Shown in pieces: positions 19,026-27,047 of a stretch of DNA of 64,000 bases. This DNA is from JANXLS01 sp037129555. GTDB taxonomy: Bacteria; Planctomycetota; SZUA-567; H5-PLA8. Under the pieces are notes generated by a model that saw only the letters and a program-made list of their open reading frames with translations, made no database searches and had not been told where the DNA came from. The stretch spans positions 9,952 to 73,951 of the forward strand of contig JBAXUS010000005.1 in NCBI GenBank assembly GCA_037129555.1, read 5' to 3'. Position 1 is the stretch's first letter; every line of letters starts with the position of its first letter. The translations under genes were made by a program, and so were the position numbers.

Positions 19026-19409
19026 TTAACGCGAAGTGCCACTTGGATCAAACGAATCGTCGAGCGAAAAGTAACCGAGCGTCGTAATGGCACCGGGTGG
19101 ACTTGCGATAGCTAGAACATCGTGACTGTGGCCCGAGATGATTAATGTGGCTGGGCCGAACACTTTTTGTACGACACGGGAGCCGTCCTCGGCGTCGTCG
19201 GGTTCAGTCAGATTGAATCCCAGCAAACCCAGCGCGTCAATTGATTCCTTGGGCATTGAAAGATACGGGCACGCTGAATTCATCCCGGCATTCAGCGTGA
19301 CACGACGCACGGATTCCGCCGCCAAAAGGCCTTGGCGATTCAACGCTTCATCATAGGAGTTCAACACGTCCACGCGCGCGACGATGTTGTTTTCAATGGC
19401 CTGTTCCAT
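19026..19409 (-). CDS. Small protein, possibly a degenerate retropepsin-like domain
   Basis: This 127-residue ORF follows GGGAG about 12 bases before its ATG. The order of elements resembles clan AA (retropepsin-like) aspartic proteases: an alternating strand ending in VRRVTLNAGMNS where family members have the catalytic D-[ST]-G, then PYLSMPKESIDALGLLG (compare the usual LP...ALGL), a glycine-bearing strand (VFGPATLIISGHSH), and TTLGYFSLDDSFDPSGT near the end. The Asp is replaced by Asn, so it would be inactive. The resemblance is by eye only. Otherwise it is a hypothetical protein upstream of the PAS kinase on the same strand. Confidence 0.5.
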   Translation of the reverse strand: MEQAIENNIVARVDVLNSYDEALNRQGLLAAESVRRVTLNAGMNSACPYLSMPKESIDALGLLGFNLTEPDDAEDGSRVVQKVFGPATLIISGHSHDVLAIASPPGAITTLGYFSLDDSFDPSGTSR

Positions 19410-19765
19410 GGCGGTCGTAACTCCCTCTCATTGGAGATGAATCGCGTACACTCGTATTAGGTTTATCGTCAAACACAGCCCAAAGCGCGATAAGAGCGCC
19501 CTCATTTTTCACAAAATGACACATCGCTGGCGGATCGATCAAGTCATTTTTCCAAAAAATAACTCTTTTTGATGCGTATGCAAAGCTTTTCGCTCATTTC
19601 TCTTAAAAGTGGTTCAAAATAATTTAGAAAATATATTAAAGTGGAGTATAGTGATTGTCGATAGTGATAATGAGCCACTGCAAACAGAGTGAATAACAGT
19701 TGAGCAGTGGACCAGTTTGCCACGGGACTTTGGGGGGGAGCCCAAATAACCCGGAGGTCGCAGTC
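19410..19765. promoter_or_regulatory. AT-rich divergent intergenic region before smc
   Basis: These 356 bp hold no convincing gene. The part from about 19540 to 19680 is much richer in A/T than the surroundings and contains poly-T and poly-A runs and TATA-like stretches (e.g. AAAATATATTAAAG near 19628). It should carry the smc promoter and the promoter of the divergent small gene, but I cannot fix the -35/-10 elements. Confidence 0.45.
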
Positions 19766-22700
19766 ATGCACCTGAAGCGTCTCGAAGCGTTCGGATTCAA
19801 GTCGTTTGCAGACAAAGTCGTTTTCGATTTCGAAAAGGGCTTTACCTGTTTTGTCGGCCCCAATGGATGTGGAAAATCCAATGTCGTCGATGCCTTTAAA
19901 TGGGTGCTCGGCGAACAGTCGGCCAAAGCCATGCGCGGCGGCGAAATGCTCGACGTTATCTTTAATGGCTCGGGCAACCGCAAGCCGTTGAGTATCGCCG
20001 AAGTGACGCTGCTCTTCGATAATGCGTCCGGCAAGCTGCCGCTGAATGCTCCCGAAGTCTCGGTGACGCGCCGCCTTTATCGCTCCGGCGATAGCGAATA
20101 CCTCATCAATAAGGCGCTCTGTCGCCTCAAAGATGTCCGCGAGCTTTTCTGGGATACGGGCATCGGTACGTCCAGCTATTCGGTGATCGAGCAGGGTCGC
20201 GTTGCTGCGCTGCTTGAAGCCAATAGCAAGGACCGCCGCGTGCTGTTTGAAGAAGCTGCCGGCATTCACAAATACAAAGAACGCAAACGCATCGCGCTGC
20301 GCAAGCTCGAACGCGTCGAACAAAATCTCGCGCGTCTCAACGATCTCTTGGGCGAAGTGGATCGCAACTTAAAGGTTGTGACGCGCCAGGCTGAGAAGGC
20401 GCGCAAGGCCAAAGAATTCACCGACAAGCTGCGCAGTGCTCGCATCGACATTCTGTTGAGTGATGCGTTTGCGAGCCGCGAATCGTTGCGCGAAGCGACA
20501 GCGAGTTTGCAGCTCGCCGACGAGCGCGTCACGACGTTGGCATTGGAACTCGCGACGGCTCAAGCGCTGACGGCTGAGCATCAGACGAACATGTCTGAAT
20601 TGGACGGCCGCTTGAATGCTGCGAAGCAGCAGCTCTCTGATGCGGGTAACCGCTTGCACCGCATTGAAGCTGAAACAGAAGGTGAACGCCGCACGATTGC
20701 TGAATTGGCAACTGAGTCCGATCGCGCGCGCAACGCTGCTACTGCTGCGGGTGAACGCGCCGCTGCGATTTCGCAGGAACGTGAACGCGCTGAGATGGAT
20801 GCGGAGCGCGCAGTTGAACACTTCAAAACGTGTGCTGAAAAAGCAACTGAATTGGCCGCGATCGTTGCGAAGGAATTGGATCTTCGCGAAGTTCGCGTCA
20901 GTGACTTGGAGTCGGCTCGTAAGAAAGCCGTTGAATCGCTGGGACGCCGGGCGCAGTTGCAGGACACGCTCGTCCGAGCCGAAGCCGAACTCGGCAGTCT
21001 CGAATACCGTGTCCGCCGAACGCAGGCGCAGATGAGTCGCGCCGATGATCAATTGAAGTTTGCCCAGGCGGAGTTGGAAGAATTGCGCGGACGGTTGGAG
21101 CAGGTCAAGCACCGCCGCGAAATGCTCGAGACCGAACAAGAAGGCATGAAGGCGCTGCAACGCAAGACGCAGGACGAGATCGACCGACTCGGCCGAGCGA
21201 TCAGCGAACAGCAGCGCGAACTCGAACAACGCCACTCGCGACTCGTCGCGTTGGAAGGCTTGCGCGAAAGCGGTGAAGGCTTGTCGCCCGGCGCGCGAGC
21301 TGTGTTGACGACGCTGCGCTACGACATGAATTTGCAGAACGAAGTCTACGGTCTGGCCGTCGATTGCTTGAACGTTGAGCCCCGCTTGGAACAGGCGATT
21401 GAAGCGGCGCTGGGTGATCACGTCGAAACGATTGTGGTTTCGACTGCGGAAGTAGCCCGATCGCTGGCAGCGAAACTCAGTGAAATGGAACTTGGTCGCG
21501 CGCGCTTCTTGCCGTTGGACAGCGCCGAAGCCGTGCTCTCCGCCCGCCGCGCACCCGAAGCTGGGAACACGCCGGGCTACTTGGGCCGAGCCTCGGACCT
21601 CGTCACCTGTAAGGAGCGTTTCGGTGCCGTGGCTCGCGCCCTTCTGGGTGAAGTGTTTGTGTACGACTCCTCTAAGGCAGCATCGGATGCGTTCGAACAA
21701 GGCATGGCTCTTGCCTGCGCAAGCCGGGTGTCGCTGGATGGCGATTTGTACGAATGCTCGGGCACGTTCAGCGCGGGCCGCTTCAAGGCGCAGCGCCTTG
21801 GATTGATCGCGCGGAACAATGAAATCGCTCGGCTCGGGACGCAGATCGAAGACGTCCGCCAGCGCATCGAAGGACTCGCAGAACGCTCGGCCTATCTCGA
21901 AAAACGCGCGCAGAAGATCGCTCGCGATGAAGAGCGCATGAGCGTTGACATTCACGCGTTGTCGATGAGCCAGACGGAATTGAAGAGCATGTTGGCCGCG
22001 ATCGAACGTGAAGAATCGCGCAGCTCGGAAGAGAAGAATCTGGCGGTCAAGGAAATCCACGAACTCGAAGCCGAACGTTCGGCGCACACCACTCGAGTGG
22101 GAACTATGCGTGACGAGTTGGACGTTGCCCGTCAGACCGAATCGACGACAGCGGCGAGTGTGCAGGCGTTTGAAACGGAACACACTGAACGCGAAAGTTC
22201 GCTCGCCGTATCGCGCGCGGGTCTCTCGGAAATGGAACGCGAAGCCGCGACGTGGCGCGAACGTGTCACGGCGTTGGAACGCGAAGGCCAGTCGTTGTCC
22301 GCGCAATTTGCGGAACGGCGCGACGAAGCCAGCCGCGAAAGCATGCGTGCTCAATCGATGGATGAACGCCGCGTGATGCTCGAAGCGACGCTCGACGAAA
22401 AGGATGTCACGCGCACACAATTGGCTGCATCGATTGAAATGCTGTCAGTTGAAACGGCGGCGATGCAAGCGAACAAGGACGCGGCCCGCGAAGGCTTCGA
22501 CCGAGCGCGCGGCAGCGAACGTGAAATCGCGACCGAACAGCAGAAAGCAAATGCGGAACTGACATCGGTCCGCGAACGCGAAGTGAATCTGCGTGTGCGC
22601 TTGGAAGGCAAGCTGGAACAAGCGCGCTCGGAATTCCAGATGGATGCGGATACGGAATTGAACACGCGCGGCGGACCGCCTGAAGTTTCTGCGGATGCGG

Positions 22701-23485
22701 TTGAAATGGTGCGGGTGCTTGAAGAAAAGCTGGCACGAATCGGACCGGTAAACATGTACGCGCTGGAAGAACAGCAGGAATTGGAAAAACGCCACGGATT
22801 CCTGAAAGTGCAGTTCGAGGATTTGGATTCAGCGCGCGCAAGTTTGAAGGACGTGATCTCGCGCATCAACCGCCGCAGCCGCACCCTCTTCCAGGAAACG
22901 TTCGAAGCGGTGAAGGGCAACTTCAACGAAATCTTCCGCAAGTTGTTCGGCGGTGGAAAGGCAGAATTGGTGATGGAACAAGGCGAGGATATTTTGGAAG
23001 CCGGGATCGAAATCATCGCCCGCCCGCCCGGAAAAGAACCGCGCAATGTGATGTTGTTGAGTGGTGGCGAAAAGACGATGACGATGATCGCGCTGTTGTT
23101 CGCGGTGTTCCGCTCGCGCCCTGCTCCGTTCTGTATCCTGGACGAAGTCGACGCGCCGCTGGACGAAGCGAACGTGGACCGCTTCAACCAGATCGTGAAG
23201 GAATTCACGGACCAGAGTCAGTTCCTCGTGATCACGCACAACAAGAAGACGATGAGTTACGCGAACATTCTGTACGGCATCACGATGCCGGAACCGGGCG
23301 TCTCGAAGCGCATCGCGATCAAGTTCGAAGAATTGGAACGCCACCTGCCGATGGACGAAATCGACCGCGCCGCCGAAAAAGCCCGCCGCGACGCCGCAGC
23401 GAAGATGGAAGCTGCCTCGGAGAAAGCGGAGTACAACGCGAGTCAGCAGAAGTCGGATGTGGAGAAGGAATTGGTGATGGCGTAG
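19766..23485 (+). CDS. smc: Chromosome segregation protein SMC
   Basis: SMC is the ATPase of the bacterial condensin and, with ScpA and ScpB, organises and segregates the chromosome. The 1239-residue protein has the N-terminal head with Walker A GPNGCGKSN (residues 31-39), a long coiled coil, a hinge (~515-670), the return coiled coil, and the C-terminal head with the signature LSGGEKTMT (~1098) and Walker B CILDEVDAPLDEANV (~1122). A charged tail of ~45 residues follows. The start is the ATG at 19766 because GGAGG lies ten bases upstream. The ORF extends in frame to 19700 without homology. No scpA or scpB is in the window. Confidence 0.96.
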   Translation: MHLKRLEAFGFKSFADKVVFDFEKGFTCFVGPNGCGKSNVVDAFKWVLGEQSAKAMRGGEMLDVIFNGSGNRKPLSIAEVTLLFDNASGKLPLNAPEVSVTRRLYRSGDSEYLINKALCRLKDVRELFWDTGIGTSSYSVIEQGRVAALLEANSKDRRVLFEEAAGIHKYKERKRIALRKLERVEQNLARLNDLLGEVDRNLKVVTRQAEKARKAKEFTDKLRSARIDILLSDAFASRESLREATASLQLADERVTTLALELATAQALTAEHQTNMSELDGRLNAAKQQLSDAGNRLHRIEAETEGERRTIAELATESDRARNAATAAGERAAAISQERERAEMDAERAVEHFKTCAEKATELAAIVAKELDLREVRVSDLESARKKAVESLGRRAQLQDTLVRAEAELGSLEYRVRRTQAQMSRADDQLKFAQAELEELRGRLEQVKHRREMLETEQEGMKALQRKTQDEIDRLGRAISEQQRELEQRHSRLVALEGLRESGEGLSPGARAVLTTLRYDMNLQNEVYGLAVDCLNVEPRLEQAIEAALGDHVETIVVSTAEVARSLAAKLSEMELGRARFLPLDSAEAVLSARRAPEAGNTPGYLGRASDLVTCKERFGAVARALLGEVFVYDSSKAASDAFEQGMALACASRVSLDGDLYECSGTFSAGRFKAQRLGLIARNNEIARLGTQIEDVRQRIEGLAERSAYLEKRAQKIARDEERMSVDIHALSMSQTELKSMLAAIEREESRSSEEKNLAVKEIHELEAERSAHTTRVGTMRDELDVARQTESTTAASVQAFETEHTERESSLAVSRAGLSEMEREAATWRERVTALEREGQSLSAQFAERRDEASRESMRAQSMDERRVMLEATLDEKDVTRTQLAASIEMLSVETAAMQANKDAAREGFDRARGSEREIATEQQKANAELTSVREREVNLRVRLEGKLEQARSEFQMDADTELNTRGGPPEVSADAVEMVRVLEEKLARIGPVNMYALEEQQELEKRHGFLKVQFEDLDSARASLKDVISRINRRSRTLFQETFEAVKGNFNEIFRKLFGGGKAELVMEQGEDILEAGIEIIARPPGKEPRNVMLLSGGEKTMTMIALLFAVFRSRPAPFCILDEVDAPLDEANVDRFNQIVKEFTDQSQFLVITHNKKTMSYANILYGITMPEPGVSKRIAIKFEELERHLPMDEIDRAAEKARRDAAAKMEAASEKAEYNASQQKSDVEKELVMA

Positions 23486-23517
23486 GACGAGTGTGGATTG
23501 AAGTAAAAATAGTTGGG

Positions 23518-23556
23518 AATGCGCCCGGCTGGGGAACTCGCCGGGCGCATTGTTTT
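23518..23556 (+). terminator. Terminator after smc
   Basis: A 12-bp perfect stem (23518-23529 and 23540-23551) of sequence AATGCGCCCGGC, with a ten-base loop, is followed by GTTTT. It begins 33 bp after the smc stop. Confidence 0.8.
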
Positions 23557-23626
23557 AAGACACTTTAACAGCTGCATCGGTGTATCTCCTATGGAACGTT
23601 CGTATCCCCCTTTTTAAGGAACCGCA

Positions 23627-24514
23627 ATGAAAAAGTCTGCTCTTCTGTTCGCCGTCCTGGCCCTTTCGGCTTCGATGGGAATGACCCGTGCCGAAACCAC
23701 CAAGCGCGATGATTCCGCGTCTGAAAAGCTGGGTATCAAATTGTCGCTGCAATGCTACACGTATCGCTCGATCAGTTTTTTCGAGACCGTTGACAAAGCC
23801 GCCGCGATGGGCATCAAGTATCTTGAAATTTATCCGGGCCAGAAACTGTCGCCGGCGTCGACCGCGAAAGTCGATATGAACATGAATGAGACCATGATCG
23901 AAGACATCAAGAAAAAGTTGGCCGAAGCGGGTGGATTGAAGCTGGTCGCGTACGGCGTCGCTGGCATCCCGGGAAAAGAAGAAGATGCGCGCAAGATGTT
24001 CGAATGGGCCAAGAAGATGGGCATCGAAGTGCTCGTCACCGAAACGAAGCCTGCTCCGATGCACGACAAGCTCTGTACCGAATTCAACATCAAGATGGCA
24101 CTGCACAACCATCCCGGCACGTGGCCGCCGGATCAAGTGTTGGCCGAAACGAAGGAACGCTGCGCACTGATCGGTTCCTGCTCCGACACCGGCCACTTTA
24201 TGCGCCGCGGACTGGTTCCGACCGAGCAGTTGAAGAAGCTTGGCGCTCGCGTGTTGCACAGCCACTTCAAGGATTTGAACGATTTCAGCTGGGTCAAAGA
24301 CGCGACGCATGAGAAGGGCGGACCAGGCGTGCATGATCTGCCGTGGGGTACTGGAAAGGGCGATGCTGCGGGCATTTTGGCCACACTCAAGAGCATCGGC
24401 TTCAAGGGCTACACGTCGATTGAATACGAGACCGGTGGCGTCAAAGAGCTCGACGAAAACTTGCCGAAATGTGTCGCGTTCTATGACAAGACGCTGACCG
24501 AATTGGCGAAGTAA
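23627..24514 (+). CDS. Sec-exported sugar phosphate isomerase/epimerase-like protein
   Basis: This 295-residue protein has a Sec signal peptide (residues 1-22, ending TRAE) and a xylose-isomerase-like TIM barrel. Recognisable pieces are LSLQCYTYRS, MGIKYLEIYPG, MALHNHPGTW with a metal-site His, SCSDTGHFMRRG, VLHSHFKDLND and the C-terminal YTSIEYETGG. It is probably a periplasmic isomerase or epimerase on a sugar derivative. AAGGA lies six bases before the ATG. Terminators lie on both sides, so it is transcribed alone. Confidence 0.9.
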   Translation: MKKSALLFAVLALSASMGMTRAETTKRDDSASEKLGIKLSLQCYTYRSISFFETVDKAAAMGIKYLEIYPGQKLSPASTAKVDMNMNETMIEDIKKKLAEAGGLKLVAYGVAGIPGKEEDARKMFEWAKKMGIEVLVTETKPAPMHDKLCTEFNIKMALHNHPGTWPPDQVLAETKERCALIGSCSDTGHFMRRGLVPTEQLKKLGARVLHSHFKDLNDFSWVKDATHEKGGPGVHDLPWGTGKGDAAGILATLKSIGFKGYTSIEYETGGVKELDENLPKCVAFYDKTLTELAK

Positions 24515-24574
24515 CTACATTGATATTGCCGGGCGATGAAGTCGCGTGGGCAAAGCAAATGAATAGTCAAACAG

Positions 24575-24606
24575 GCCCGGCGAGGAAACTTGCCGGGCTT
24601 TTTTTT
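24575..24606 (+). terminator. Terminator after the isomerase-like gene
   Basis: A seven-base GCCCGGC/GCCGGGC stem (24575-24581 and 24592-24598), extended by partial pairing inside the loop, is followed by eight Ts. Confidence 0.82.
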
Positions 24607-24768
24607 CGATTATTTGCGTAAGAACCGGCGCGTTCATTCTTAGTATAGGTGTGAATGCGAACACGGATTCGAACGTTCGAATGTGAGCCCGCATGCACAT
24701 GTCCGGCTACGCCATCTGCGCGCGTTGTTGGGATTCGAGTTGAGAGCGCGGGCGGAGGTGTTTTTTCG

Positions 24769-25500
24769 ATGGTCAAGGTCACAGGCATGTTACGCCGGGC
24801 GTGTGTGCTGGTCGCTGGAGTCGCTCTTGTGTATGCGTCGGCAGTTCGGGCTGCCACGTTGGAAAGCGTTCAGAAATCCATTTCGGATGCGTGGGAAAAA
24901 GCGTCGTCGGCAACGTATGACATGGAGACGATTACCGATTCGAGCGGTCCAGGGTATTCGATGAAGATGACGATGACCGGCACAAGCGAAATGTCGCGCG
25001 CGGGTGGGAAGTACAAAATGCGCATGGAATCAAAGGCGGTCACGGATCAAAATTTTGGCGGCAATGCGTCAAAGTCCGAGAGCAAGAGCACGATGATTGT
25101 GGATGGCGATTTCGCGTACACGATCATGGATACGGCAGGCCAAAAGATGGCGATGAAGATGTCTGCGGCTCCTTACACAGAAAATGCAGGCGGCGACAAG
25201 ATGTTCAAGAGCATCGCGGCGTCGAGCACTTTAACGTTGGCGGCGGATGAGTCGGTCGATGGGCAGGCGGCGTATGTGATCGAAGCCAAAGAAAAAACGC
25301 AAGGTTCTGTGATGAGCTATTATTTCAGTAAGGATAATGGCTTTGTGCTTCAAATGATTTCGAAAGGCCCGGATGGCAAAACGATCACGACAACGAAAAT
25401 GAAGAACATCAAAATCGGCGCGAGCATTCCGGCGGACCACTTCGTCTTCACAGCTCCGGCGGGTGTGCAGGTGCAGGACATGACGAACGCCGGGAAGTAA
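24769..25500 (+). CDS. Exported LolA-like protein
   Basis: This ~243-residue protein has a Sec signal peptide (LVAGVALVYASAVRAA). The beta-rich body has the style of the LolA/LolB or outer-membrane lipoprotein-sorting superfamily: an N-terminal helix (ESVQKSISDAWEKAS) followed by strands in which a small molecule or lipid could sit. Met-rich stretches (YSMKMTMTGTSEM) are notable. The function is inferred from fold resemblance only. The start is taken as ATG 24769 with GGAGG ten bases before it; ATG 24787 is an alternative. A strong terminator follows. Confidence 0.75.
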   Translation: MVKVTGMLRRACVLVAGVALVYASAVRAATLESVQKSISDAWEKASSATYDMETITDSSGPGYSMKMTMTGTSEMSRAGGKYKMRMESKAVTDQNFGGNASKSESKSTMIVDGDFAYTIMDTAGQKMAMKMSAAPYTENAGGDKMFKSIAASSTLTLAADESVDGQAAYVIEAKEKTQGSVMSYYFSKDNGFVLQMISKGPDGKTITTTKMKNIKIGASIPADHFVFTAPAGVQVQDMTNAGK

Positions 25501-25517
25501 TAATTCATTTTTTTTGA

Positions 25518-25562
25518 GAGCGATGCGGAGCAAAACAATGCTTCGCATCGCTCGTTTTATTT
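25518..25562 (+). terminator. Terminator after the LolA-like gene
   Basis: A 15-bp stem with one G-T pair (25518-25532 and 25539-25553) and a six-base AAACAA loop is followed by GTTTTATTT. The arm GAGCGATGCGGAGCA pairs with the TGCTTCGCATCGCTC arm. Confidence 0.88.
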
Positions 25563-25655
25563 CAAGTCATTCCGAACGCAGATGCTTCCAATTTAAGACA
25601 CCTTGATGTAAAAGAGTGAGTCGAATTTCCATTCACTCATCACATGGCGGCCCGC

Positions 25656-26621
25656 ATGAAAACTCTCCGAACGAGTATTCTTCTCCTGATCGCTTTCGTC
25701 GTTTTTTATTCTGCATTCCACGCATCTGCGGGTGAACCCGCGAAGGCGGAGTGGAAGCTCGTTTGGAGCGATGAGTTTGACGGGACGGAGATTGACAAGA
25801 CGAAATGGGATTTTGAACGCGGCAGCGGATCGTGGAGCGCGGACGGAAAAACGTGGCTGCCGGGATTCGGAAATAACGAATTGCAGTTCTACACAAAGCG
25901 CCCGGAGAACGCTCACGTCAGAGACGGCATGCTCCACATTTGCGCGATCAAAGAGCAGTATAAAGGGGCGGGGTACACGTCGGCCAAATTGAAGACGCGC
26001 AAAGCGGATTTGAGTCCGTTGTACAATAAGATGTACGGGCGTTTTGAAATCCGCGCGAAGGCTCCGTTGGGCAAAGGGCTGTGGCCTGCGATTTGGATGT
26101 TGCCCCAGGACGACAAATTCGGCGGGTGGGCGTCGTCGGGTGAAATCGATATTCTGGAAGCGCGCGGGCAGGAGCCGAACAAGGTTCTTGGGACGTTGCA
26201 TTATGGTGGCAGCTGGCCGGTCAACACGCACACGGGCAAAGATTACATTCTTCCGGACAACGGCACCATCGCGGATTTTCATGTCTACACGGTTGAATGG
26301 GAACCGGGCGAAATTCGCTGGCTAGTCGATGGGAAGTTGTATCAGACGCAGAATTTTTGGTGGAGTTGCAGCGACAAGGACGGGCCGAAAGGCGTCAATC
26401 CGGTCAACGAATCCGAATTGAATCCGTGGCCCGCGCCGTTCAATCATCCGTACTACATTATTCTCAATCTTGCAGTCGGTGGACAGTTCCTGGGCAATCC
26501 GGATAAGACGACAATCTTCCCCGCCGAAATGGTCGTTGATTACGTTCGCGTCTATGAAAAAGTCGGCGGATACGGTCCCGTGCCCGCGCGCGGCGAGGGA
26601 AAACTTCCGTTCAATAAATGA
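25656..26621 (+). CDS. Secreted GH16 family glycoside hydrolase
   Basis: GH16 enzymes cut beta-1,3 or mixed-linkage glucans, or marine galactans. After a signal peptide (residues ~1-25), the jelly-roll fold is clear: WSDEFDGTEID, MYGRFEIRAKAPLGKGLWPA, and the catalytic motif GEIDILEARG (residues ~162-171), whose two glutamates are nucleophile and acid/base. VDYVRVYEK closes the domain. At 321 residues it is a single catalytic domain without a binding module. The pattern is closest to laminarinase-type members, by eye. The ATG at 25656 gives the best signal peptide; ATG 25644 is in frame. The next gene overlaps by four bases (ATGA). Confidence 0.92.
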   Translation: MKTLRTSILLLIAFVVFYSAFHASAGEPAKAEWKLVWSDEFDGTEIDKTKWDFERGSGSWSADGKTWLPGFGNNELQFYTKRPENAHVRDGMLHICAIKEQYKGAGYTSAKLKTRKADLSPLYNKMYGRFEIRAKAPLGKGLWPAIWMLPQDDKFGGWASSGEIDILEARGQEPNKVLGTLHYGGSWPVNTHTGKDYILPDNGTIADFHVYTVEWEPGEIRWLVDGKLYQTQNFWWSCSDKDGPKGVNPVNESELNPWPAPFNHPYYIILNLAVGGQFLGNPDKTTIFPAEMVVDYVRVYEKVGGYGPVPARGEGKLPFNK

Positions 26622-27043
26622 GCACTGAAATGACTCATGTGTGGCTTTACTTATTTTATGTGTTGCCGTTTATCGGTGTGGGAAGCATCGTGCTTGGATT
26701 AAAGAATTGGAAACACTATGAAAAGAAATTACTTCAATGGCAGCGGATCGATGGGCATGTTGTTGATGTCATCGCACACTTGGGCGGCGTTGAGTGTCCC
26801 GGCACGATTACGCTGAAATACATGTATGACGTTGGCGGCAAAGCATATGTTGGATTCTACGCGAATTGTACGTCGCTGGAATTCAAGGTTGGGGACAGTA
26901 TTCAGATCTTATCGGATCCTGACAACCCATTCGACTCCGTTCCAACCGATGCTTTGAAGAACGGGGCAAAATTACTTTTTGTGTTTGGAGCTGTATTCAT
27001 CTCCGCCGGTGCATTTATTTTTGCGGTCAGGCACCTAACGTAA
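26618..27043 (+). CDS. DUF3592-type membrane protein
   Basis: This 141-residue protein has one transmembrane helix near each end (residues ~9-28 and ~116-136). Between them is a beta domain of the DUF3592 type (WQRIDGHVVDV ... ITLKYMYDVGGKAYVG ... VGDSIQILSDPDNPFDS). The function of the family is unknown. Its ATG overlaps the stop of the GH16 gene, which indicates translational coupling. It ends four bases from the convergent PKD gene. Confidence 0.82.
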   Translation: MSTEMTHVWLYLFYVLPFIGVGSIVLGLKNWKHYEKKLLQWQRIDGHVVDVIAHLGGVECPGTITLKYMYDVGGKAYVGFYANCTSLEFKVGDSIQILSDPDNPFDSVPTDALKNGAKLLFVFGAVFISAGAFIFAVRHLT

Positions 27044-27047
27044 GATA

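Noticed and set aside
20369..22420. 683-codon open frame antisense to smc
   Set aside because: It lies wholly within smc, its predicted protein is low-complexity (F/R/H-rich) and shows no motif; codon bias of the coiled coil keeps the opposite frame open.
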